Origin: Lepidostoma basale
Taxonomy: Eukaryota; Arthropoda; Insecta; Trichoptera; Lepidostomatidae
Reading direction: 5' to 3'
Assembly: GCA_022606425.2 (NCBI GenBank)
Contig: JAHDVF020000739.1
Span: 372,001 to 436,000, forward strand
DNA: 64,000 bases
The translations under genes and the position numbers were made by a program. Shown piece by piece: positions 55,961 through 64,000 of the stretch (positions are counted from its first letter, which is position 1; every line of letters begins with the position of its first letter). Below the pieces are notes generated by a model, which had not been told where the DNA came from, did no database searches, and saw only the letters and a list, made by a program, of their open reading frames with translations.

Positions 55961-56834
55961 ACCGTCAAGCAAGATTGGCGTCGAGTACCTTTTCCTCACA
56001 ACAATTTTTACTTACGATAAGAATAAATATTCGATTTACAACATATGTTTACAACAAAAACATATAAAACAATTATCACCGTACTCATTAACCTGTTTGT
56101 ATATATTTTTGATAAACTTAAGACACATAAACAATCTTCTTATTTCTACTCGACTCTTCCCGTTTCTTGTGGTCGACTTTCTATATCATTTGGCGCCGGG
56201 TGTTTGATGCGAAATGATTTGATGTATGTGATTGGTTTATAGTTTTACGGTCGATTGCCACCTGCACCAAGGTCGTGATCTTCGTGAAATATTTGAGCGT
56301 CGCCGTTAACCATCACAGGTTCAGACGACGCATTTCTAAATAACCATTCTGACCCGAATGTCCATTACATTAACGAAATTCTACTTTGAATGACCAGCCT
56401 TTTTGGTTTGTAGAAGATTTTATTTGTCCTCCTACCCCTGATCCCTCATCTTAGGGGTGTACTCTCTAGGGTTAAGGCTCCCCCGAGAATTGAGGCATGA
56501 ACAATAGAAAAAAAGTTATAATATTATATTATAGTTATAAATCTGATTTAAAATGTTTCTCTAGAATAAGTTACGTTTTGAGGGAGGCATAAAACTATTG
56601 TATTTATAATTTGTTTTTTAATCTTTCTTTTTATATATTATATAATCCCTTAAGACTCCATTTTCTTCTTCATTTGTTTTCAATGGCGAGCCAGTCTCAT
56701 ACGGATGGCTCTAAAAGGCCCTTATCACTCATATTTCTTTTGTCATTATGGTGGAAGTTTTACCCGACTTTGTATCATTTCCAAGAGTACCTGTAGCACC
56801 TACCGTAGAGGTACCTTCCTTGCCCTTATAGTCC
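55961..56834. other. No gene recognised
   Basis: AT-rich, with a short C-rich patch at 56430-56490. Confidence 0.45.
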
Positions 56835-58140
56835 ATGAACATAAAATTTAATCAAGAACCTGTAACTGAAAGAGTATGGGATGTGCAAGGTGCTTTTATG
56901 ACCGGAAGAGGTTGTATGGATCAGATTTTTGCACTTCGAACGCTTGCGGAGAAGTTTATGGCCAAAAACCGTAAGCTTTTCTGTGCGTTTGTCGATTTGC
57001 AAAAAGCCTATGATCGAGTGAACAGAGAAAAACTGTGGTCAATCTTGTCCGAATACGGAGTGAGCACAAAACTGATACGGGCGGTTGCTTCTCTCTACGA
57101 AGGGAGCACTGCCAGTGTTAGGGTAAATGGGGACATCACGCCCTGGTTTGATATCACGAAGGGTGTTAAGCAGGGCTGCGTGATGTCCCCTTGGTTGTTC
57201 AATCTGTATATGGACAAGTGTATGAAAGAACTTAAAGGTATAAATGCTGGTGCTAAGATGAGTGATCTGTCTGTAAACTGTCTGCTTTACGCGGACGACG
57301 CCGTTCTCGTTGCGGATAGTGCGGACGAATTACAAGTCTTGGTGTCGAGAATGTATGAGGTATGCAAGTCGAACGATTTAATGATGAATGTCGGAAAGTC
57401 AAAGGTGTTAGTTTTTGAAAGGGAGGAGCAAATGACAGTTTGTAATATAAGTGTAAATGAAGAGAACTTGGAACAGGTGAGCGAATTTGTGTATTTAGGT
57501 AGCATGTTCACAGCGGATGGCCGAACGGACAGTGATATTGAAAGAAGGGTTGGTGCGGGTAACAAAGTGAATGGAGCTTTAAAAGTAGTTATTGGAAACA
57601 AGAATTTATCAATGAAAGCGAAAATGGCTGTTCACAATGGAGTTCTGGTTCCAACCCTTATGTATGGAAGCGAAGCATGGAACTGGCAGAAGAAAGATGA
57701 GAGAAGAATAAATGCGGTAGAGATGAGGTCCCTAAGACGTATGTGCGGTAGAACGATGTACGACAGAATCTCAAATGCTGATATTAGGAAAGAGTGTAGA
57801 GCGAAAGAAGGTATTATGAACAAAATTATGAAAGGTTCGCTTCGTTGGTTCGGACATATGGAGCGCATGGGTGAAGAAAGAATGGTTAAAAAAGTATACG
57901 TTAACAATGTAAATGGAATAAGGAGTCGAGGTAGACCGAGGAAAACATGGCATGACCAAATTAATCAAATATTAAAAGTTGGTCATGTCAGAAGCCGGAA
58001 GAATCGACGTGCGTGTATGACTCGATGTATGAATGTGGAGGAAGCTAGAGAGGTGTGCCAGGATAGAGTAGTGTGGCGGTCCATTCTCTCTGCCTACCCC
58101 TGCGGGGAAACGGCGTGATGGTTTTGTTTGTTTGTTGTTG
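56835..58140 (+). mobile_element. Family-A LINE, best copy, open RT domain
   Basis: 5'-truncated; LINE sequence starts near 56860. A 427-codon frame stays open to 58118. RT landmarks: GAFMTGRGCMDQIF; CAFVDLQKAYDRV with the first catalytic Asp; GVKQGCVMSPWLFNLYMD; LLYADDAVLVAD (YADD at residues 152-155). The thumb and C-terminal region follow: YLGSMFTADGR, PTLMYGSEAWNWQKKDE, RSLRRMCGRTMYDRISN and GRPRKTWHDQINQ. No endonuclease is present. Ends GGCGTGATGG with (TTTG)/(TTG) repeats. RTE/Daphne-like; the clade name is tentative. Confidence 0.92.
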
Positions 58141-58214
58141 TTTGTAACTGTAACATGGTTTTAAATATGTACTTCTATGATATTGATTATGTTGTTGTTA
58201 GTTTTATATTTTAT

Positions 58215-58690
58215 TTCACCATAATCGTCATCATCAGCCTTTAGTCTCCAGTGCTGAACATAGCCTCCCTTCCCGACTTCCACAACTCTCTATATCTCGT
58301 CGCTCTGTGCCATTGACCTCCTGCCACTCTCTTCATGTCATCCGACCATCTGGCTTGTGGTCTGCCAGGATTTCTATGACCGGTTCTCGGTCGCCACTCC
58401 AGGGTGCGTCTTTACCACCGATCATCCATTGTCCTCGCTAAATGGCCGGCCCAATTCCATTTCAACGATGCTATTTTGAACGCTACGTCCGCAACTTTGG
58501 TTCTTTCTCTAATGCATTCATTTCGCTTCCTGTCTCGCAGATTAATGTTTAACATTCTCCTCTCCATTGCCCGCTGGGTCACTTGGAGTTTTTGTATTGT
58601 TCTTCTTGTGAACGTAACTGTTTCCAACCCGTATGTCAGTACTGGGAGGATGCACATTGCACATGTCAAATATCGTTTTCTTCAGGTGGT
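58215..58690 (-). mobile_element. RTE-like LINE (family C)
   Basis: Minus frame MTCAMCILPVLTYGLETVTF, then KLQVTQRAMERRMLNINLRD, ECIRERTKVADVAFKIASLK and WNWAGHLARTMDDRW. The fragment continues toward 58215 with the 3' remnant. Confidence 0.87.
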
Positions 58691-58844
58691 TCGCGAATTA
58701 TTTGGACTTAAGGACATAGGATAGTTTACCGAAAGCAGTCCATGTAAGACCCCACCTACATTCGAACATGGTTTCTTGGTTGTCTCCGCCAAGCTTGACC
58801 ACTTGATATTTTATTTACATTTAAAAAAATAAAGTATAGAAGAG

Positions 58845-58890
58845 CATAGTGATCTATTAATTCTGCCTACCTATCGGAAACAGCGTGTAG
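58845..58890 (+). mobile_element. Family-A 3' terminus scrap
   Basis: ATTCTGCCTACCTATCGGAAACAGCGTG. Confidence 0.5.
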
Positions 58891-59350
58891 ATTAAAAAGT
58901 TAATTACGCATAGTTAACTTATACTTGATACTGGCCAGGGCACCCAAAAACATTTAAAAAAGAAGTACTAGCGGCTAGTATCAAAAAAGTATTTCAGTGG
59001 AAAATGACATTTGGATATGTTTCGTTTAACCACCGACAGAGGGTTATAATTATTTTTTATTATATTTATAATAACTCTTTTGCAACGATAACCTTTATAT
59101 TTATTTATAATTCTTCTATACGGGCGAATGTAGTATTCTCTGTAACTTCTCATAAGCGGCTGGATCAATTTTGATGACATTGTGTGTGTTTGACTGAGCT
59201 CATGGATGGTTTAGGTTCACAATTGGACCCGGTAGGTGGCGCTATATTCTGGTTCTAAGGAAAACAATTTTCGTTCAGGCAGAACGACAACGTCTATCGG
59301 GTCCGCTAATATTATTATATATTTTTTTATTTTTTGTACTTGTATTTCAG
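58891..59350. other. Repeat-like DNA before lipase exon 4
   Basis: TACTAGCGGCTAGTAT at 58966 is palindromic. Sequence around 59190-59310 (ACAATTGGACCCGGTAGGTGGCGC, GGAAAACAATTTTCG) resembles a moth/butterfly dispersed repeat, not identified. Confidence 0.4.
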
Positions 59351-59444
59351 CTTACCTCTCCCGCGGTGACTACAATGTATTTACGGTGGATTGGGCGGCA
59401 TTGACCGAGTTTCCATGCTATCTTTCAGCACTCTCAAATACCAA
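59351..59444 (+). CDS. Pancreatic-type lipase, exon 4
   Basis: Acceptor TTGTATTTCAG. Reads (A)YLSRGDYNVFTVDWAALTEF, then PCYLSALSNT(K). GDYNV-VDW is the conserved strand after the oxyanion loop. Enters with two bases of the Ala codon and leaves with two bases, which pair exactly with the exon at 61576. Confidence 0.88.
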
Positions 59445-59699
59445 GTAATTATTATACATCTATATTATTTTTTAAATGTAAATATTAATTTCAGTCAAGT
59501 GCAAGTAATGACAGGTAAGTATTTACATAAAATTTGACATACAGATGAGACCCAAATCAATAATTTATAAAATTCCTAGTGCAAATCCAAAATAATAATT
59601 TCACAATAATATAAATAGCATTTTTATAAATTCAAAATAACAACATAAAAATAAACGGTTTATGGGCAATTTAGCTCTCATAAATGAGTTAAGATTTAA

Positions 59700-59952
59700 T
59701 GAAAAAAGAACTGTAAAGACAGTATACGTTATGTGAACGGAGAAAGACCTAGGAAAACGTGGTATGTTTAAATCAATCAAATATTAAATTTCAGCCACGT
59801 AAGAAGTCAGAGAATGTCAGAGATGTGCGTCCATGACACAATGTATGAATGTTGAGGAAGCGAGTAAAATATCTCCTGAAAGAACATTACGGCTGTCCAT
59901 TAATTCTGCCTACCCCTTCATTGAAACAGCGTGATGTTTAGTTAGTTAGTTT
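59700..59952 (+). mobile_element. Family-A LINE 3' end
   Basis: AGTATACGTTATGTGAACGGAG to AGCGTGATGTTTAGTTAG, several indels. Confidence 0.8.
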
Positions 59953-60074
59953 TAGATTAGTTAATTTGAACACCATTGAGATGATTAATTTATAAAAACG
60001 CTGTTTTGTAAGTAATTATATATTGCCATTTATAAAAAAAATAGTTAATCATGTATTGTGCATAAATATTGATC

Positions 60075-60886
60075 TTGGTGTCGAGAATGTATGAGGTATG
60101 CAAGTCGAACGATTTAATGATGAATGTCGGAAAGTCAAAGGTGTGAGTTTTTGAAAGGGAAGAGCAAATGACAGTTTGTAATATAAGTGTAAATGAAGAG
60201 AACTTGGAACAGGTGAGCGAATTTGTGTATTTAGGTAGCATGTTCACAGCGGATGGCCGAACGGACAGTGATATTGAAAGAAGGGTTGGTGTGGGTAACA
60301 AAGTGAATGGAGCTTTAAAAGTAGTTATTGGAAACAAGAATTTATCAATGAAAGCGAAAATGGCCGTTCACAATGGAGTTCTGGTTCCAACCCTTATGTA
60401 TGGAAGCGAAGCATGGAACTGGCAGAAGAAAGATGAGAGCAGAATAAATGCGGTAGAGATGAGGTCCTTAAGACGTATGTGTGGTAGAACGATGTACGAC
60501 AGAATCTCAAATGCTGATATTAGGAAGGAGTGTAGAGCGAAAGAAGGTATTATGAACAAAATTATGAAAGGTTCGCTTCGTTGGTTCGGACATATGGAGC
60601 GCATGGGTGAAGAAAGAATGGTTAAAAAAGTATACGTTAACAATGTAAATGGAGTAAGGAGTCGAGGTAGACCGAGGAAAACATGGCATGACCAAATTAA
60701 TCAAATTTTAAAAGTTGGTCATGTTGGTCATGTCAGAAGCCGGAAGAATCGACGTGCGTGTATGACTCGATGTATGAATGTGGAGAAATCTAGAGAGGTG
60801 TGCCAGGATAGAGTAGTGTGGCGGTCCATTCTCTCTGCCTACCCCTGCGGGGAAACGGCGTGATGGTTTGTTGTTGTTGTTGTATT
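60075..60886 (+). mobile_element. Family-A LINE, near-identical to the 57.3-58.1 kb copy
   Basis: Starts inside the RT thumb (CTTGGTGTCGAGAATGTATG). 231-codon frame from MTVCNISVNEENLEQ to the end. Differences from the other copy are few, including a duplicated GTTGGTCAT and a (TTG)n tail. Confidence 0.92.
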
Positions 60887-60889
60887 GAT

Positions 60890-61360
60890 AAATAATAAGA
60901 CACATAAAAGCCCTAGAGCAATTTCACCAACGCTGTCTACGTAGGATCCTAAATGTGAAATGGCAGGACAAACGGACAAATGACGCATACTTGCTGAGGT
61001 CAACATGACAAGTATTGAGGCTGCCAATATTTAGAAACAACTGCACTGGACTGGTCACGTCGTCAGAATGCCTGAGACAAGACTCCCAAGGAAGATTATG
61101 TACTCTCAGCTTACCCAAGGGAAACGCTCACACGGTGGTCAGAGGAAACGCTTTAAGGACTCCCTTAAAGGAAACCTGCAAAAGACTGGCATCGACTGTG
61201 ATTGCTGGGAAATGACTGCAGAAGACAGACCTAGGTGGAGAACAACAGTACACAAAGGCACGCAAAACTTTGAAGCACAGCGCAGAGACGATGTCGCAGA
61301 GCGGAGGAGAAGGAGAAAGGAGAGACCACTGGGAGATGGTGACGGCTCCATTACAAGCAC
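60890..61360 (+). mobile_element. LINE fragment (family D)
   Basis: KALEQFHQRCLRRILNVKWQ, then DKRTNDAYLLRST in one frame. MPETRLPRKIMYSQLTQGKR, then SHGGQRKRFKDSLKGNLQKT and AEDRPRWRTTVHKGTQNFEA in another. One frameshift near 61015. Confidence 0.83.
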
Positions 61361-61575
61361 CTTCCAACAATGTTATTGTCAGACGGAAGAGGAATAGCCA
61401 CATGGGCTCTGTATGCCAGAAGATCCATGTTAAAGTCCACGTCCTTATATTTTATAGCCTTTTATGTTATATTTTCATATTTTAATTGTTAATACACAGA
61501 ATATGAAATCCATAAATTGCATAATGGTTTACTTAGCTTTTTAGAAAAGGACATAATCTAAAAATATCATTTCAG

Positions 61576-61727
61576 GCTCGTGGCGCAGTGTACGGCACAA
61601 CTGTATGCACGATTGACATACGAGGGCGCACTCTCACGCATGACCACGTGCGTGGGCCACTCCCTGGGGGCGCACATCTGCGGCATGATCAGCAACCACC
61701 TCACAGAGCCGCAGCACAAGATCGTGG
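61576..61727 (+). CDS. Pancreatic-type lipase, exon 5 (catalytic serine)
   Basis: Acceptor ATCATTTCAG, donor GTGAGT. Reads (K)LVAQCTAQLYARLTYEGALS, then RMTTCVGHSLGAHICGMISN and HLTEPQHKIV(G). GHSLG is the GxSxG nucleophile elbow of the lipase family. The next expected block (GLDPA, with the catalytic Asp and later His) is not found before the ALDH gene at 62805. The protein is therefore incomplete in this window: either further exons lie beyond it or the gene is truncated. Confidence 0.9.
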
Positions 61728-61889
61728 GTGAGTGTCCTAAGATTTGGTCTAAAATTGAATTCTTAATATATTCAGCTTCGAATGCGGTAGCGCAGCGCCA
61801 TCTATTGAAATAAACCGGTATTTTTTTTATAAGGCCAAGAAACAGCATAAATCTTTCCGCATCTGTCCGTAATATATGATATCTGGTAT

Positions 61890-62138
61890 CGGTGGCAGTA
61901 CTCTTATAGAAGCCCAGAAGCCCGGCTTGCATAATATATTTTGAATCAAAACATCTTCTGGCTTACAGAGGTTCAGCTCTTGTGGTTATTCTTCTTACGT
62001 CTGATGGGAACATTGCTGGAAGGAGATTTAGTGGGTTGTTAGTTTATGCGGGGGTATGATTACTTAGATTTGGGGGTTTTGTTTCAAAATTTTTTACGCA
62101 AGCCGGGATTCTGGGCTTCTATGGGAGTACTGCCACTG
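61890..62138. mobile_element. hAT MITE, 249 bp, 8-bp duplication TCTGGTAT
   Basis: Same family as 42562. Ends CGGTGGCAGTACTC and, reversed, CAGTGGCAGTACTC. TCTGGTAT at 61882-61889 and 62139-62146. The first terminal bases have mutated from CA to CG. Confidence 0.93.
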
Positions 62139-62164
62139 TCTGGTATGTACTGTATACAAGCAGT

Positions 62165-62383
62165 GTGAGTGGAAAAGAGAAGTCATGGAAGACCGAGGAA
62201 AGCAATGGCGTGACCAAATTAATCAATACTGAAAGGCGGCGGATTCATAGTCGAAAAAGTGACGAGCATGCATGTTACGATGTAAGAATGTGGAGGAAGC
62301 TAGAGAAGTATGTCAGGACAGAACGGTATGGCAGTCCATCCTCCGGGGAAACGGTGTGATGATTAGTTAGTTAGTTAGTTAGT
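62165..62383 (+). mobile_element. Family-A LINE 3' end
   Basis: GTGGAAAAGAGAAGTCATGG to GGTGTGATGA(TTAG)n. Closest to the copies at 30430 and 63425. Confidence 0.82.
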
Positions 62384-62804
62384 TGGTATGCAATTTCACA
62401 GTACGGCACCAAAACCAAATTATTTGTTTTACAACCAAAACTTGTATATAAAATCCACAATTTTCTACATCAAAGACTTTTCCAAATGGATATGATTTTC
62501 TATTATATATAATAATCGGCAGAATCTGTAAATATGAATCCAATTTCAGACATTTCGACACCACTGAAAACACTGACTTTTTTGACTCTGAAAACACTCT
62601 AGTTTCTTATGTAATAAAAAAAAATGTATTATACATACTCTTTTATTTAATTTCATATTAACACTGTTTTGTTAAGGCAATAACTGTTTTAATAATATCA
62701 TTTGAATACATTAACATTATTCCATTATACAAATATAAAAACTGCTGTTTTGGTAATAGTTCTAATTATCTTCGGGTATTTTTTTCTGAATTATTTTGGA
62801 ACTA
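62384..62804 (-). other. ALDH 3' UTR and flank
   Basis: On the minus strand an AATAAA signal lies at 62647-62642, about 160 bases past the stop. No other feature. Confidence 0.45.
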
Positions 62805-62871
62805 TTAAACACCTTGCAGCTTGATAGTCACTGTCTTGGTCTCCAAGTACTCTTTCAGGGCATCCTCTCCC
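62805..62871 (-). CDS. Aldehyde dehydrogenase, last exon
   Basis: After TTTCTAG it reads (L)GEDALKEYLETKTVTIKLQ, then GV and TAA. Y-E-KTVTIK is the C-terminal strand of class 1/2 aldehyde dehydrogenases, which takes part in tetramer contacts. Phase matches the upstream exon (TT + G = Leu). Confidence 0.9.
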
Positions 62872-63109
62872 CTAGAAAAAAAAATCCGATTAAATTATGA
62901 GCTTATAAAATATTTACTACTTCGTGTATAATAATAAAAATAAATATGTGTAGTTTTTACCGTATCAAATATTTTATTAGGCCAGAAATTTATTGTTAAA
63001 ACAGATAATTTCTCAGCGTGATTTTTAGCCCACATCTCATGCAGTAGAGATCTGATTTTAAATCATAGTATTAATATAGGAATTTCATTTTAAGAGGATG
63101 AATACTCAC

Positions 63110-63184
63110 AATTCTCTTCCTGTGCCAGATTGCTTGAATCCTCCGAATGGAGCCTGCGGGACTACATAGTCAAAACAGTTCACC
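63110..63184 (-). CDS. Aldehyde dehydrogenase, penultimate exon
   Basis: Reads (W)VNCFDYVVPQAPFGGFKQSG, then TGREL. WVN followed by PFGG-K-SG-GRE is diagnostic of NAD(P)-dependent aldehyde dehydrogenases of the ALDH1/2 group. Splice sites TTTCAG and GTGAGT. Confidence 0.95.
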
Positions 63185-63424
63185 CTGAAATAAGATGAGC
63201 TCATAAATTCAAACATGCAGGACAGAGTGGTATAATAAATATATCATTAAACTAATCATTATAAAGTTTTTAAATACAGTATGTTATATAGTAATGAACA
63301 AATATTTGAACGCCATTCTAAAACACTGACATCTATTGGTGAAATATGACATAACTAACCACGGATTGCTAAAAAGGTCTATGAATTTCGTATACTGCTT
63401 GTGACAGCGTATGGACTAGAAAAA
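63185..63424. other. ALDH intron, no repeat recognised
   Basis: Nothing seen before the LINE at 63425. Confidence 0.5.
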
Positions 63425-63790
63425 CTAACTAACCATCACGCCATTTCCCCGGAGGGGTAGGCAGAGAGGATGGATCGCCACACTGGCCTGTCCTGGCATA
63501 CCTCTCGAGCTTCCTCTACATCCATACATCTTACCATGCACGCACGTCGATTGTTCCGACTTCGAATGTGGCCGCCTTTTAGTAATTGATTAATTTGGTC
63601 ATGCCATGTTTTCCTCGGTCGTCCTCGGCTTCTTTTCCCACTCACACTGCTTGTGTACAACTTTTTAACCATTCTACTCTCATCCATTCGTTCCATATCA
63701 GGGATCCTTTTTTAATTTTATTCATGATGCAGTCATCTACCTTACATTTCTTTCTTATTTCATCGTTCGGTATTCTATCATACAACATTT
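63425..63790 (-). mobile_element. Family-A LINE inside the ALDH intron
   Basis: CTAACTAACCATCACGCCATTTCC start. The minus frame reads MERMDESRMVKKLYTSSVSG, then GRPRKTWHDQINQLLKGGHI. Truncated at the YNRIPNDEI-equivalent region. Confidence 0.88.
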
Positions 63791-63963
63791 TACTTTGTTC
63801 ACTAATAATGATTGAGAACTCTATTTTAGAGAAACGATAATTATAATTTCAAATGTAAAATTTTGATGAGTTTAATTTTGGAATTGCTTCAGTCGGTAAA
63901 GTAGATTGCTTAGATGAAACAATTGAAAGATCCATGTAAATATATCATTGTTGAAATATATAC

Positions 63964-64000
63964 CAGAGTGAACCAGCATCCACAGATTTGGCAAATGTAA
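63964..64000 (-). CDS. Aldehyde dehydrogenase, exon entering from the right edge (partial)
   Basis: Reads TFAKSVDAGSL(W) and ends CTG|GTATAT. The split Trp codon completes with the next exon to give GSLWVNC, as in ALDH1/2 proteins. The upstream exons with the catalytic Cys and Glu lie outside the window. Confidence 0.85.

Noticed and set aside
59495..59514. A 20-base micro-exon candidate flanked by TTTCAG and GTAAGT after lipase exon 4
   Set aside because: Including it shifts the frame of the exon at 61576. Direct joining of exon 4 to 61576 gives the expected NTKLVAQC sequence.
10785..63790. (TTAG)n runs as telomere-like DNA (insect telomere is TTAGG)
   Set aside because: The unit is four bases, not five, and always follows the LINE 3' end.

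Overview
The window is nuclear DNA from an arthropod, most likely an insect and plausibly a moth or butterfly. The evidence is spliceosomal introns, AT-rich intergenic DNA, tRNA-derived SINEs, dozens of 5'-truncated non-LTR retrotransposons, mariner and hAT elements, and host genes of insect type. The order-level guess is inference.

Host genes. (1) At the left edge, on the minus strand from 3421 and running off position 1, is an uninterrupted 1140-codon frame for a CACHD1-type protein (VWA-like, Cache, one membrane helix). (2) On the plus strand, five exons at 15938, 39192, 54939, 59351 and 61576 join in phase. They encode the N-terminal half of a secreted pancreatic-type lipase with the GHSLG nucleophile motif. 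Its introns of about 23, 16, 4 and 2 kb hold almost everything else in the window. (3) At the right edge, on the minus strand, are the last three exons of an aldehyde dehydrogenase (63964, 63184 and 62871; stop at 62805). The lipase 3' exons are not seen before the ALDH gene begins.

Repeats. The dominant family ('family A') is an RTE/Daphne-like LINE. It has about 30 truncated copies on both strands, ending in GGCGTGATGG followed by (TTAG)n or, in a second subfamily, (TTTG)n/(TTG)n. The best copy (56.8-58.1 kb) keeps an open RT domain. A CR1/Jockey-like LINE ('family B') and several other LINE C-terminal fragments are interleaved. There are two tRNA-SINE families, four hAT MITEs with exact 8-bp target duplications, four mariner-type elements with TA, a 3.6-kb degenerate tandem array (42.8-46.4 kb) and several palindromic repeats.

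Most interesting system. At 46954-49950 there is an apparently intact 3.0-kb DNA transposon. Its 27-bp terminal inverted repeats start CGTCCC, it is flanked by ATAT on both sides, and it carries seven or so terminal and subterminal motif copies. Its two-exon gene encodes a 687-aa protein with Cys clusters and an SD-x-C-GGQN-x-N core, apparently a DDE/D-type transposase. A diverged, frameshifted relative lies at about 4.5-9.5 kb and shares the CACTAAGTAC motif core. Two MITEs with CGTC ends (28366-28750 and 38834-39018) are also flanked by ATAT, as is a third MITE with different ends (14969-15374). For the MITE at 38834, LINE copies elsewhere supply the empty site and show a 4-bp ATAT duplication directly. 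Sola is one named superfamily known for 4-bp duplications. Whether this family belongs there or is undescribed cannot be settled without a search.
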